Assembly (NCBI GenBank): GCA_036824465.1 | Contig: DAITAC010000095.1 | Span: 1-14,775, forward strand | Direction: 5' to 3' | Length of the DNA: 14,775 nt | Origin: JAKOQB01 sp036824465 | GTDB taxonomy: Bacteria; Pseudomonadota; Gammaproteobacteria; Burkholderiales; Burkholderiaceae_F | Shown: positions 5,322 to 13,040 of the stretch, piece after piece | Numbering within the stretch: the stretch's first letter is position 1 | Layout of the letters: the number at the start of each line of letters is the position of its first letter | Program-made: the position numbers and the translations under genes | Notes under the pieces: model-generated | What the model saw: only the letters and a program-made list of their open reading frames with translations | What the model was told of the DNA's origin: nothing | Databases searched by the model: none

Positions 5322-8300
5322 ATGAACGCCACCGAGCGCACCTTGCGCGACCTGCTCGCGCGCCGCATCCTGATTCTGGACGGCGCGATGGGCACGATGA
5401 TCCAGCAGTACAAGCTCACCGAAGCGGAGTTCCGCGGCGCACGGTTTGCCGATCATCCGGTGGACGTGCGCGGTAACAACGAGCTGCTGCTGCTGACGAG
5501 GCCAGAGGTGGTTCGCGAGATCCACGACGGCTACCTCGCGGCCGGCGCCGACATCATCTCGACCAACACGTTCGGCGGCACATCGATCGCGCAGCACGAT
5601 TACCGCATGGGGCATCTCGCCTACGAGATGAACGTCACGGCGGCGCGCATTGCCAAGGAGTGCGCGCAGGGGTTCTCGACCAGCGAAAGACCGCGCTTTG
5701 TCGCCGGCGCGCTCGGTCCGACACCAAAAACCGCGTCGATCTCGCCCGACGTCAACGACCCGGGTGCCCGCAACATCACCTTCGACGAGCTGGCCGAGTC
5801 GTACGGCGAGCAGGCGCGCGGGCTGCTCGATGGCGGCGCGGACATCCTGCTGGTCGAGACGATCTTCGACACGCTGAACGCCAAGGCAGCGATCTTCGCG
5901 ATCGAGGCGGAATTCGAGCGCCGTGGCGCTCGTTCTTCCGTGATCATCTCCGGCACCGTGACCGACGCCTCGGGACGCATCCTGTCGGGGCAGACGGTCG
6001 AAGCGTTCTGGCATTCGGTTCGTCACGCGCGTCCGCTCGCAGCCGGCCTGAACTGCGCGTTGGGCGCTGCCTTGATGCGGCCGTACATCGAGGAGTTCGC
6101 GCGCATCGCCGACGTCTTCCTCAGCGTGTATCCGAACGCAGGGTTGCCGAACCCGATGAGCGATACCGGGTTCGATGAGACGCCGCAGGTCACGTCAGAT
6201 CTTCTGCAGGAGTTCGCACAGGCGGGCTTCGTCAACATCGCCGGCGGCTGCTGCGGCACGACACCGGATCATATCCGCGCGATCGCGCGCGCGATCGAAG
6301 GCATTGCGCCACGCGTCGTGCCCGCCTTCGAGCCGGAGATGAAGCTCTCGGGGCTGGAACCGCTGAAGATCACGGCGGACTCGCTGTTCGTCAATGTCGG
6401 CGAACGCACCAATGTCACGGGCTCGAAGGCGTTCGCGCGCCTGATCCTGAACGAGCAGTACGAGGAGGCGGTCAGCGTTGCGCGCCAGCAGGTGGAGAAC
6501 GGCGCGCAGGTCATCGACGTCAACATGGACGAGGCGATGCTCGACTCGGCCAGGGCGATGACGCGTTTTCTCAATCTCATCGCCGGCGAGCCCGACATCG
6601 CGCGCGTACCGGTGATGATCGACAGTTCCAAATGGAGCGTGATCGAAGCGGGACTGAAATGCGTGCAGGGCAAGAGCATCGTCAATTCGATCTCGCTGAA
6701 GGAAGGTGTAGCGCCGTTTATCGAGCAGGCGCGGCTCGCACGGCGCTATGGCGCGGCGGTGATCGTGATGGCGTTCGACGAGCAGGGCCAGGCCGATACG
6801 TTTGAACGCAAGACAGCGATCTGCGCGCGCAGTTACCGTGTGCTGGTCGATGAGGTCGGCTTCCCTCCCGAGGACATCATCTTCGACCCGAACGTCTTTG
6901 CGATTGCCACCGGGATCGAAGAGCACAACAACTATGCGGTCGATTTCATCGGGGCGACGCGCTGGATCAGGCAGCATCTGCCGTTCGCCAGGGTCAGCGG
7001 TGGCGTCAGCAACGTGAGTTTCAGCTTCCGCGGCAACGACCATGTGCGCGAGGCGATCCACACCGTGTTCCTGTACCACGCGATCCGCGCCGGCATGACG
7101 ATGGGGATCGTCAACGCGGGCCAACTCGGCGTGTATGAGGACATCGAGCCGCAGTTGCGCGAGCGCGTCGAGGACGTGGTGCTGAATCGCCGTCCCGACG
7201 CAGGCGACCGGCTGGTGCAGTTTGCCGAGCAGATCAAGGCCGGCGGCAGGGAGAAGAAAGAAGATCTCGCGTGGCGTGCCGAGCCGGTCGAAAAGCGGCT
7301 TGCCCACGCGCTGATCCACGGCATCACGAACTTCATCGTCGATGACACCGAGGAATGCCGCGCCGCGATCGCCGCCCGTGGCGGCCGCCCGATCGAGGTG
7401 ATCGAAGGTCCGCTGATGGATGGCATGAACATCGTCGGCGACCTGTTCGGCGCCGGCAAGATGTTTCTGCCGCAGGTGGTGAAGAGCGCACGGGTGATGA
7501 AACAGGCGGTCGCGCATCTGGTGCCGTTCATCGAGACCGAGAAAGCGGCGCACGTTGCCGCCGGCGGAGAAGCCCGGCCCAAGGGCAAGGTGGTGATTGC
7601 CACCGTCAAGGGCGATGTGCACGACATCGGCAAGAACATCGTGTCGGTCGTTCTTCAGTGCAACAACTTCGAGGTAGTCAACCTGGGCGTGATGGTGCCG
7701 GCCGACCGGATCCTGCAGGCGGCGCGCGACGAGAAGGCGGACATGATCGGGTTGAGCGGGCTGATCACGCCGTCGCTCGAGGAAATGCAGCACGTGGCGC
7801 GCGAAATGCAGCGCCAGGGGTTCACGCTGCCGCTGCTGATTGGCGGCGCGACGACGTCGCGCGTGCACACCGCGGTGAAGATCGCGCCGCATTACCGCAA
7901 CGGCCCGGTGATCTATGTGTCGGACGCGAGCCGCTCGGTCGGCGTATGTCAGAGCCTGGTCAGCTCTGATGCGGCGGAAAAGTTCATCGCCGGGATCACC
8001 GCTGAGTACGCGCGCGTTCGCGAACAACATGCGGCCAAGAAAGGGCCGGAGCTGGTCTCACTGATCGAGGCGCGCGCCAACGCCACGCGCATTGACTGGG
8101 CCGGCGAGGACGGGAAGAAGTACGCGCCGCCCAGGCCCAAGTTCCTCGGCCGGCGCGTGTTTCGCAACTACGACCTGGCGATGATCGCCAAATACATCGA
8201 CTGGGGTCCGTTCTTCCAGACCTGGGATCTGCACGGACCGTTTCCGGCGATCCTCGCTGATGAGGTCGTCGGCGAGCATGCGCGCCAGGTTTTTGCTGAA

Positions 8301-9047
8301 GGTGAAAAGATGCTCGAGCGCGCCATCGCCGAGCGTTGGTTGCAGGCGAACGCGGCCGTCGCGTTCTATCCGGCCAACGCGGTCGGCGACGACATCGAGG
8401 TTTACCGCGATGAGTCATGCCGCGATGTGCTCTTCACCTGGCACGGACTGCGCCAGCAGACGAAGAAGCCCGTCATCGATGGCGTGCCGAATCCGAATCA
8501 GTGCCTGTCCGATTTCATCGCGCCGAAGGCAAGCGGCGTCGCTGACTACATCGGCCTGTTCGCGGTGACGAGCGGGATCGGGCTGGAAAAGCGCGAGGCG
8601 GTTTTCCTGCAGAAACATGACGACTACGGCGCGATCATGCTCAAGGCCATCGCCGATCGCCTCGCCGAAGCCTTTGCCGAACTGATGCACGAACGCATGC
8701 GCAAGGACCTGTGGGGCTATGCCGCGAACGAGGCGCTGACCAGCGAAGAACTGATCAAGGAACGCTACCGCGGTATCCGTCCCGCGCCGGGCTATCCGGC
8801 GTGCCCCGAGCATGCGGTGAAAGCCAGGATGTTCGAAGTTCTGAGCTGCGCCGAGATCGGCATGCATCTGACCGAGAACTTCGCAATGACGCCGGCCTCC
8901 TCAGTCAGCGGCTTCTACTTCTCGCATCCGCAGGCGAAATACTTCAACGTCGGCCGCATCGGCCGCGATCAGCTCGAAGATCTCGCGCGCCGCAAGTCGC
9001 AGGCGGTCGACGAACTGGAACGTTGGCTGGCGCCAAACCTGGGCTGA
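5322..9047 (+). CDS. metH: Cobalamin-dependent methionine synthase
   Basis: A full-length 1241-residue MetH (the Escherichia coli enzyme is about 1227). It transfers a methyl group from 5-methyltetrahydrofolate via methylcobalamin to homocysteine in the cytoplasm. Domains in order: homocysteine-binding (about 1-330) with zinc ligands C245, C310 and C311 (GGCCGT); pterin-binding (about 350-620) with VNVGERTNVTGSKAF from V357; B12 cap (about 630-740); B12-binding (about 750-890) with D765-V-H767-D-I-G770, H767 being the lower cobalt ligand; and the AdoMet-binding reactivation domain (about 915-1241) with R1153-x3-GYPACPEH. All key residues are present, so it should be active and able to reactivate oxidised cobalamin, given a flavodoxin-type reductant. 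The ATG at 5322 begins the conserved NATERTLRDLLARRILILDGAMGTMIQ region; no Shine-Dalgarno is visible before it. The stop overlaps the following start (TGATG). Confidence 0.97.
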   Translation: MNATERTLRDLLARRILILDGAMGTMIQQYKLTEAEFRGARFADHPVDVRGNNELLLLTRPEVVREIHDGYLAAGADIISTNTFGGTSIAQHDYRMGHLAYEMNVTAARIAKECAQGFSTSERPRFVAGALGPTPKTASISPDVNDPGARNITFDELAESYGEQARGLLDGGADILLVETIFDTLNAKAAIFAIEAEFERRGARSSVIISGTVTDASGRILSGQTVEAFWHSVRHARPLAAGLNCALGAALMRPYIEEFARIADVFLSVYPNAGLPNPMSDTGFDETPQVTSDLLQEFAQAGFVNIAGGCCGTTPDHIRAIARAIEGIAPRVVPAFEPEMKLSGLEPLKITADSLFVNVGERTNVTGSKAFARLILNEQYEEAVSVARQQVENGAQVIDVNMDEAMLDSARAMTRFLNLIAGEPDIARVPVMIDSSKWSVIEAGLKCVQGKSIVNSISLKEGVAPFIEQARLARRYGAAVIVMAFDEQGQADTFERKTAICARSYRVLVDEVGFPPEDIIFDPNVFAIATGIEEHNNYAVDFIGATRWIRQHLPFARVSGGVSNVSFSFRGNDHVREAIHTVFLYHAIRAGMTMGIVNAGQLGVYEDIEPQLRERVEDVVLNRRPDAGDRLVQFAEQIKAGGREKKEDLAWRAEPVEKRLAHALIHGITNFIVDDTEECRAAIAARGGRPIEVIEGPLMDGMNIVGDLFGAGKMFLPQVVKSARVMKQAVAHLVPFIETEKAAHVAAGGEARPKGKVVIATVKGDVHDIGKNIVSVVLQCNNFEVVNLGVMVPADRILQAARDEKADMIGLSGLITPSLEEMQHVAREMQRQGFTLPLLIGGATTSRVHTAVKIAPHYRNGPVIYVSDASRSVGVCQSLVSSDAAEKFIAGITAEYARVREQHAAKKGPELVSLIEARANATRIDWAGEDGKKYAPPRPKFLGRRVFRNYDLAMIAKYIDWGPFFQTWDLHGPFPAILADEVVGEHARQVFAEGEKMLERAIAERWLQANAAVAFYPANAVGDDIEVYRDESCRDVLFTWHGLRQQTKKPVIDGVPNPNQCLSDFIAPKASGVADYIGLFAVTSGIGLEKREAVFLQKHDDYGAIMLKAIADRLAEAFAELMHERMRKDLWGYAANEALTSEELIKERYRGIRPAPGYPACPEHAVKARMFEVLSCAEIGMHLTENFAMTPASSVSGFYFSHPQAKYFNVGRIGRDQLEDLARRKSQAVDELERWLAPNLG

Positions 9048-9676
9048 TGGCATTCGGTTTCCTGATCTTTCCGGGCGCCGAGGAACTCGACTTCGTCGGC
9101 CCGTGGGAAATGATCGCCACCTGGACCCGCCACCTCAATGGACCGCAACCAAGCCTGCTGGTTGCGCAGTCGAAGGCGTGCGTGGAGTGTGCCAACGGCA
9201 TGTCGGTGAAGCCGGACTTGGACTTCGCGACATGCCCGCCGCTCGACTATCTGCTCTTGCCGGGCGGCCCGGGCACGCGCACGGAAGTCGATAACGCCGT
9301 ATTGATTGACTTCATCGCGCGGCAGGCCAGGCACTGCAAGGCAATGCTGTCCGTCTGCACCGGCGCGTTCCTGCTGCATCGGGCCGGTTTGCTGTCCGGC
9401 AAGCGCGCGACCACTCACTGGGGCTCGCTCGACCGCTTGCGCGCCCTGGGCGATGTGACCGTGGTCGAAGAGCGCTGGGTGCGCGATGGGAACGTGTGGA
9501 CGAGCGCCGGGGTGTCGGCCGGCATCGACATGACACTCGCGTTTATCGCGCACGTCGCCGGCGAGGATATCGCCGGCAAGGTGCAGTTCGGCGCCGAGTA
9601 TTACCCGTCGAGCGATGAGTACGGCAACATGCGCGCGCACGCCAAGGCGCCCGCCTACATCCGTACCGATGCATAG
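9047..9676 (+). CDS. DJ-1/PfpI family protein, isonitrile-hydratase-like
   Basis: A 209-residue cytoplasmic DJ-1/PfpI (class I glutamine-amidotransferase-like) protein. The nucleophile elbow SVCTGAFLLHRAGLL puts the reactive cysteine at C104, followed by the paired KRATTHW (119-126). The N-terminal FGFLIFPGAEELDFVGPWEM supplies the acidic partner at about D15, and PLDYLLLPGGPGT is the usual mid-domain strand and loop. The layout is that of isonitrile hydratase (InhA of Pseudomonas), which adds water to isocyanides to make N-substituted formamides. The same domain is also found at the N-terminus of some AraC-type regulators, but no DNA-binding domain follows here. The start is the ATG at 9047, sharing bases with the metH stop. 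A longer frame exists upstream but runs inside metH. The substrate is not proven. Confidence 0.87.
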   Translation: MAFGFLIFPGAEELDFVGPWEMIATWTRHLNGPQPSLLVAQSKACVECANGMSVKPDLDFATCPPLDYLLLPGGPGTRTEVDNAVLIDFIARQARHCKAMLSVCTGAFLLHRAGLLSGKRATTHWGSLDRLRALGDVTVVEERWVRDGNVWTSAGVSAGIDMTLAFIAHVAGEDIAGKVQFGAEYYPSSDEYGNMRAHAKAPAYIRTDA

Positions 9677-9782
9677 CCGGCCGTAGTTCCCGCGCGCTTG
9701 GGACACCGCGCACTGGCGGCGACGCGCGGCGCGGCTTACAGTTGCCGCGGCGCCAAGGGCATGCGCCACAACCACAAGCGCA

Positions 9783-9787
9783 AGGGA
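9783..9787 (+). promoter_or_regulatory. Ribosome binding site of the MBL-fold gene
   Basis: AGGGA lies 7 bases before the ATG at 9795, a standard Shine-Dalgarno arrangement that fixes this start. The preceding 118-base gap (9677-9794) is GC-rich, without a T-tailed hairpin or a clear promoter, so whether the metH unit is terminated before this gene cannot be decided by eye. Confidence 0.6.
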
Positions 9788-9794
9788 CGCAACC

Positions 9795-10931
9795 ATGGAA
9801 TCGTATCTGGGCGGTTTTTCGCGCCGGCAACTGCTGGCGCTCGCAGGTGGCAGCGCGACCGGGCTCTTCAAGGGCGCGCTCTTCGCCGGGCTGTCGACGG
9901 CACGCGCGCAGCCGCTGTCGGGCGCGGTTCCGGAAGTCGATCGAGTCGCCGTCCGCGTCGTCACCGATTCGTATCACCACGCGTTCGAACCGTCGCGCAA
10001 GATCGGGCCAGTGGACGTGCAGCGAACCGGCACGTCGCTCTCCAAGGGCGGTCCGCCGCGCGTGCTGCAGAATGAATGGGGCCTGTCGCTGCACCTCGAA
10101 TCGTCGCGCGGAGCCGACACGCGCCAGGTGCTGATCGACTTCGGTTTTTCCGCCGCGACTCTGAACAACAACCTTGAGCTGCTGAAGGTTGATCCGGCGC
10201 GGCTCGACGCGCTGGTGCTGTCACACGGCCACTACGACCACTTCGGCGGCCTGGTCGGGTTTCTGCAGGCGGCCAAGGGCAAGCTGAAGCCGGGAGTGCC
10301 GTTCTATCTCGGCGGTGAAGAGTGTTTCTGCACGCGCGAGGCGGGCATCGGTGACAACGTCGGCAACTTCGGCTACCTCGATCGTGCCGCGATCGATGCC
10401 GCGGGGCTCAAGATCCTTTTCGCCGAAAAGCCCACCGTGATCGGCGGCCACGCCTTCACCACTGGCGAAATCCCGCGCGAGAGCTTCGAGCGCGTGCTCT
10501 CGCCTACCCGCATGACGGTCGGCGCGCGGGATGGCGTCGGTTGCTTCCCGGACAAGCTGCCGGCGGAGAAACGCAATATGACCGTGGTGCCGGACGACTT
10601 CCTGCACGAGCAGGCCACCTGCTTCAACGTCAAGGATCGTGGCCTCGTGGTGATGACCTCGTGCGGGCATCGCGGCGTGGTCAACTCCGCGCGCGCGGCG
10701 ATGAAGATCGCCGGTGTGAACAAGGTGCACGCGATCATGGGTGGCTTTCACCTGGCGCCGCACGCGCCGGAATACCAGCGCCAGACCGCGCTTGCGATCA
10801 AGGAACTGAATCCCGACTTCCTGATTCCCATGCACTGCAGCGGCGAGACGTTCATCACCATCGCAATGCAGGAACTCGGCGACAAGGTGATCCGCTCCTC
10901 CACTGGAACGCGGTTCGTCTTTGGCGCCTAG
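9795..10931 (+). CDS. Tat-exported metallo-beta-lactamase-fold hydrolase (COG1237-like)
   Basis: A 378-residue protein with a twin-arginine signal (S9-R-R-Q-L-L, hydrophobic stretch, likely cleavage TARA|QP after residue 38), so it probably folds with its metals in the cytoplasm and is exported. The metallo-beta-lactamase motif is H144-G-H146-Y-D148-H149; further likely metal ligands are H292 (SCGHRG), H319 (GGFHL) and perhaps H347 (PMHCSG). The TSCGHRGVVNSARAA...VHAIMGGFHL region fits the COG1237 group, named after the archaeal 7,8-dihydropterin-6-methyl-4-(beta-D-ribofuranosyl)-aminobenzene 5'-phosphate synthase. That methanopterin role is unlikely for an exported bacterial protein, so the substrate is unknown. 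A cysteine-containing insert (EECFCTREAGIGDNVG, about 175-190) is notable. The next gene starts at or just beyond its stop codon. Confidence 0.9.
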   Translation: MESYLGGFSRRQLLALAGGSATGLFKGALFAGLSTARAQPLSGAVPEVDRVAVRVVTDSYHHAFEPSRKIGPVDVQRTGTSLSKGGPPRVLQNEWGLSLHLESSRGADTRQVLIDFGFSAATLNNNLELLKVDPARLDALVLSHGHYDHFGGLVGFLQAAKGKLKPGVPFYLGGEECFCTREAGIGDNVGNFGYLDRAAIDAAGLKILFAEKPTVIGGHAFTTGEIPRESFERVLSPTRMTVGARDGVGCFPDKLPAEKRNMTVVPDDFLHEQATCFNVKDRGLVVMTSCGHRGVVNSARAAMKIAGVNKVHAIMGGFHLAPHAPEYQRQTALAIKELNPDFLIPMHCSGETFITIAMQELGDKVIRSSTGTRFVFGA

Positions 10932-10938
10932 CGCAGCG

Positions 10939-11373
10939 GTGCGTCACGCGCGGCGACGCGTGCTCGGCTGGCTGGGCGCGGTCGCGCTGGTCGGCTGCAC
11001 CCGCAGCGACCCCGAGCGCGAGTTGCGCGACACAATTGCGCGCATGGCCAAGGCGATCGAGTCTCGCGATCCCGCCGCCTTCCTCGATGCGGTCGCCGAC
11101 GATTTCACGCGGGAGTCGGGCGCGTTCGGCAAGCAGGACGCCAAGCGCATCATCGCCGGCATCTATCTGCGCAACGAAAAGATCAACCTCGCCGCGGTCG
11201 TAACCGAAGTTCGCATCGAAGGCGAACGTGCGCAGGCGCGCATCCGCGTGGTCGCGACCGGCGGTTCAGGCCTCCTGCCCGAGCGCGGCCAGACCTGGGA
11301 GTTTGAATCCGCGTGGCGGCGTGACAGCGGCAAGTGGCGCGTGTTCAACGCGGAGTGGCGCGAAGGCATTTAG
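10939..11373 (+). CDS. Small putative lipoprotein, possibly NTF2/SnoaL-like
   Basis: A 144-residue protein from the GTG at 10939. The N-terminus MRHARRRVLGWLGAVALVGC has a basic start, a hydrophobic stretch and a lipobox L17-V-G-C20, so it should be a lipid-anchored envelope protein. The mature part (ELRDTIARMAKAIESRDPAAFLDAVADDF...  ending ESAWRRDSGKWRVFNAEWREGI) has the helix-then-beta layout and the terminal W+RDSGKWRVFNAEW pattern common in NTF2/SnoaL-like small domains, which bind ligands or partners. A TTG at 10921, inside the MBL gene, is another possible start and would overlap that gene by 11 bases. Neither start has a clear Shine-Dalgarno. The gene ends 10 bases before the sulfatase start, so the three genes probably form one transcript. 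Specific function unknown. Confidence 0.78.
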   Translation: MRHARRRVLGWLGAVALVGCTRSDPERELRDTIARMAKAIESRDPAAFLDAVADDFTRESGAFGKQDAKRIIAGIYLRNEKINLAAVVTEVRIEGERAQARIRVVATGGSGLLPERGQTWEFESAWRRDSGKWRVFNAEWREGI

Positions 11374-11383
11374 TACACCAGAC

Positions 11384-12931
11384 ATGAAAGCCCGCAACCT
11401 CCTCTTCATCATGTGTGATCAGCTGCGCGCTGACCACCTGTCCTGCTACGGGCATCCGCGGCTGGCGACGCCAAACCTCGACGCGCTGGCGGCGCGCGGC
11501 GTGCTGTTCGAGAACGCGTTCGTGCAGTCAGGCGTGTGCGGCCCGTCGCGGATGAGCTTCTACACGGGGCGCTACGTATCGTCGCACGGCGCCACGTGGA
11601 ACCGCGTGCCGCTGTCGATCGCGGAGTTGACGCTTGGCGACTACCTGCGCGCAGCCGGACGCGATCTGACGCTGATCGGCAAGACGCACGTGATGCCGGA
11701 CCACGCGGGGCTGGCGCGCTTCGCGCTCGACGGCGCAAGCGAACTCGGTTCGCTGCTCGCCCGTGCCAGCTTTGCCGAGCGGTTCCGGCATGACGGCCAC
11801 CACGCCGAACCCGAAGCCGATTACGCGGACTGGCTGCGTGCGCAGGGCTATGCGGGCGCCGATCCGTGGACCGATCACGTGATCAGCGTGACCGACGGCG
11901 AAGGCCGGACGCAATCGGGCTGGCACATGCGCCATTGCCGCTGGCCGGCGCGCGTGCGCGAAGAGCATTCCGAAACCGCGTACACGACCGATTGCGCGCT
12001 GGAGTTCATTCGCGCGCAGGGCGAGCAGCCGTGGGCGCTGCATCTGTCGTACGTGAAGCCGCACTGGCCGTACGTGGCGCCAGCGCCGTATCACGCGCTG
12101 TTCGCCGCTGCAGATCCGCTGCCAGTCGAGCGCGCGGCGCGCGAGCTCGACGACCCGCATCCGGTGCTCGCTGCATATCGCCGACAGGAAGAGTGCGCCA
12201 ATTTCATGCGCGACGAAGTGATCGACATCGTGCGGCCGGCCTACATGGGGCTGGTACGGCAGATCGACGATCACCTCGGCCGCGTGTGGCATCTGCTCGA
12301 TCAACTCGATCGCTGGCGTGACACGCTGGTCGTGTTCACCTCCGATCACGGCGACTTTCTCGGTGATCATTGGCTCGGCGAGAAGGAACAGTTCTTCGAC
12401 ACCGTGCAGCGGATTCCGCTGCTGTTCGCCGCACCGGGCGCGGCCGCCGGCCGCCGCGTCGGCGAGTTTGCCGAAGCGATCGACGTCGTTCCCACCGCGC
12501 TCGAAGCGCTCGGACTCGCGCCGGCCGCGCATCGCGTCGAAGGGCGAACACTTGCGCCGTGGCTCGTCGGACAAACCCCGTCGCATTGGCGCGACGCAGT
12601 CTTCTCGGAACTGGACTGGAGCTACCGCGACGCGCGGCGCATGCTCGGCTTTGCGCCGGACCGGTGCTGTGCGTGGATGGTGCGCACCCGCGACTGGAAA
12701 TATGTCCATTGGCTCGACCTGCCGCCGCAACTATTCGACCTGCGCAATGATCCGCACGAGTTCCACGATCTGGGCCGGGTTGCCTCTTCCGAGCAACAAC
12801 GCCAGGAGATGCGCGCTCGCCTGCTCGACTGGTTCACGCGCCTGAAGCGCCGCACAACCGTGACGCTTGACGACGTCGAACAAGGCACCGCCGCCTACAA
12901 GCGCGCCGGCGTGTACTTCGGGCAGTGGTAG
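11384..12931 (+). CDS. Sulfatase-family hydrolase, phosphonate monoester hydrolase-like
   Basis: A 515-residue alkaline-phosphatase-superfamily enzyme. The metal site begins at D12 (MCDQLRADHLSCYGHP). The formylglycine motif is C52-G-P-S-R56, whose cysteine must be oxidised by a formylglycine-generating enzyme not present in the window. Other site residues are K100-T-H102, H227 (VKPHWPYVAP), T319-S-D321-H322-G (metal ligands) and K334. The SYVKPHWPY.APAPYH, GLVRQIDDHLGRV and KYVHWLDLPPQLFDLRNDPHEFHDL segments resemble bacterial phosphonate monoester hydrolases/arylsulfatases, which split phosphonate, phosphate-diester and sulfate esters. There is no signal peptide, so it should act in the cytoplasm, unlike the two exported proteins before it. 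The ATG at 11384 is chosen since the family N-terminus starts there; a frame open from 11228 lies inside the lipoprotein gene. Exact substrate is not assignable. Confidence 0.9.
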   Translation: MKARNLLFIMCDQLRADHLSCYGHPRLATPNLDALAARGVLFENAFVQSGVCGPSRMSFYTGRYVSSHGATWNRVPLSIAELTLGDYLRAAGRDLTLIGKTHVMPDHAGLARFALDGASELGSLLARASFAERFRHDGHHAEPEADYADWLRAQGYAGADPWTDHVISVTDGEGRTQSGWHMRHCRWPARVREEHSETAYTTDCALEFIRAQGEQPWALHLSYVKPHWPYVAPAPYHALFAAADPLPVERAARELDDPHPVLAAYRRQEECANFMRDEVIDIVRPAYMGLVRQIDDHLGRVWHLLDQLDRWRDTLVVFTSDHGDFLGDHWLGEKEQFFDTVQRIPLLFAAPGAAAGRRVGEFAEAIDVVPTALEALGLAPAAHRVEGRTLAPWLVGQTPSHWRDAVFSELDWSYRDARRMLGFAPDRCCAWMVRTRDWKYVHWLDLPPQLFDLRNDPHEFHDLGRVASSEQQRQEMRARLLDWFTRLKRRTTVTLDDVEQGTAAYKRAGVYFGQW

Positions 12932-13028
12932 TTCGCGCGGCGAGAAAGCGAATCGCTTCGATAGACTTGCGCGCCTGATTCGCCACTGCTCCTGCCTGCG
13001 CGCGCCACAAGCGTGCTGCGGCGTTGTT

Positions 13029-13035
13029 GAAAGAG
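13029..13035 (+). promoter_or_regulatory. Ribosome binding site of the S9 peptidase gene
   Basis: GAAAGAG, a purine-rich Shine-Dalgarno-like run, lies 5 bases before the ATG at 13041. The rest of the 109-base gap (12932-13040) holds a short palindrome AAGCGA-A-TCGCTT (12946-12958) but no clear terminator or promoter. Confidence 0.5.
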
Positions 13036-13040
13036 TTTCC

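Noticed and set aside
6280..6297. An 18-bp perfect palindrome CGATCGCGCGCGCGATCG
   Set aside because: It falls inside metH and is explained by the repeated codons for an R-A-I-A-R-A-I helix in GC-rich DNA; no sign of an operator or attachment site.
6195..8030. A 611-codon open frame on the reverse strand inside metH
   Set aside because: It is rich in Arg, His, Asp and Ala with low-complexity composition and matches no family; long antisense frames are expected opposite GC-rich genes, and metH on the other strand is complete with all catalytic motifs.
8711..9046. Upstream extension of the PfpI-family frame to a 321-residue protein
   Set aside because: The extra part lies in another frame of metH, is Arg/Ser-rich and has no homology pattern; the family N-terminus begins at the ATG at 9047.
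11228..11383. Upstream extension of the sulfatase frame by 52 residues
   Set aside because: It overlaps the lipoprotein gene in another frame and is low-complexity; the sulfatase family start is at 11384.
12946..12958. Short palindrome AAGCGA-A-TCGCTT before the S9 peptidase gene as an operator
   Set aside because: A single 6-bp arm repeat can arise by chance and no second copy or known regulator motif was seen.
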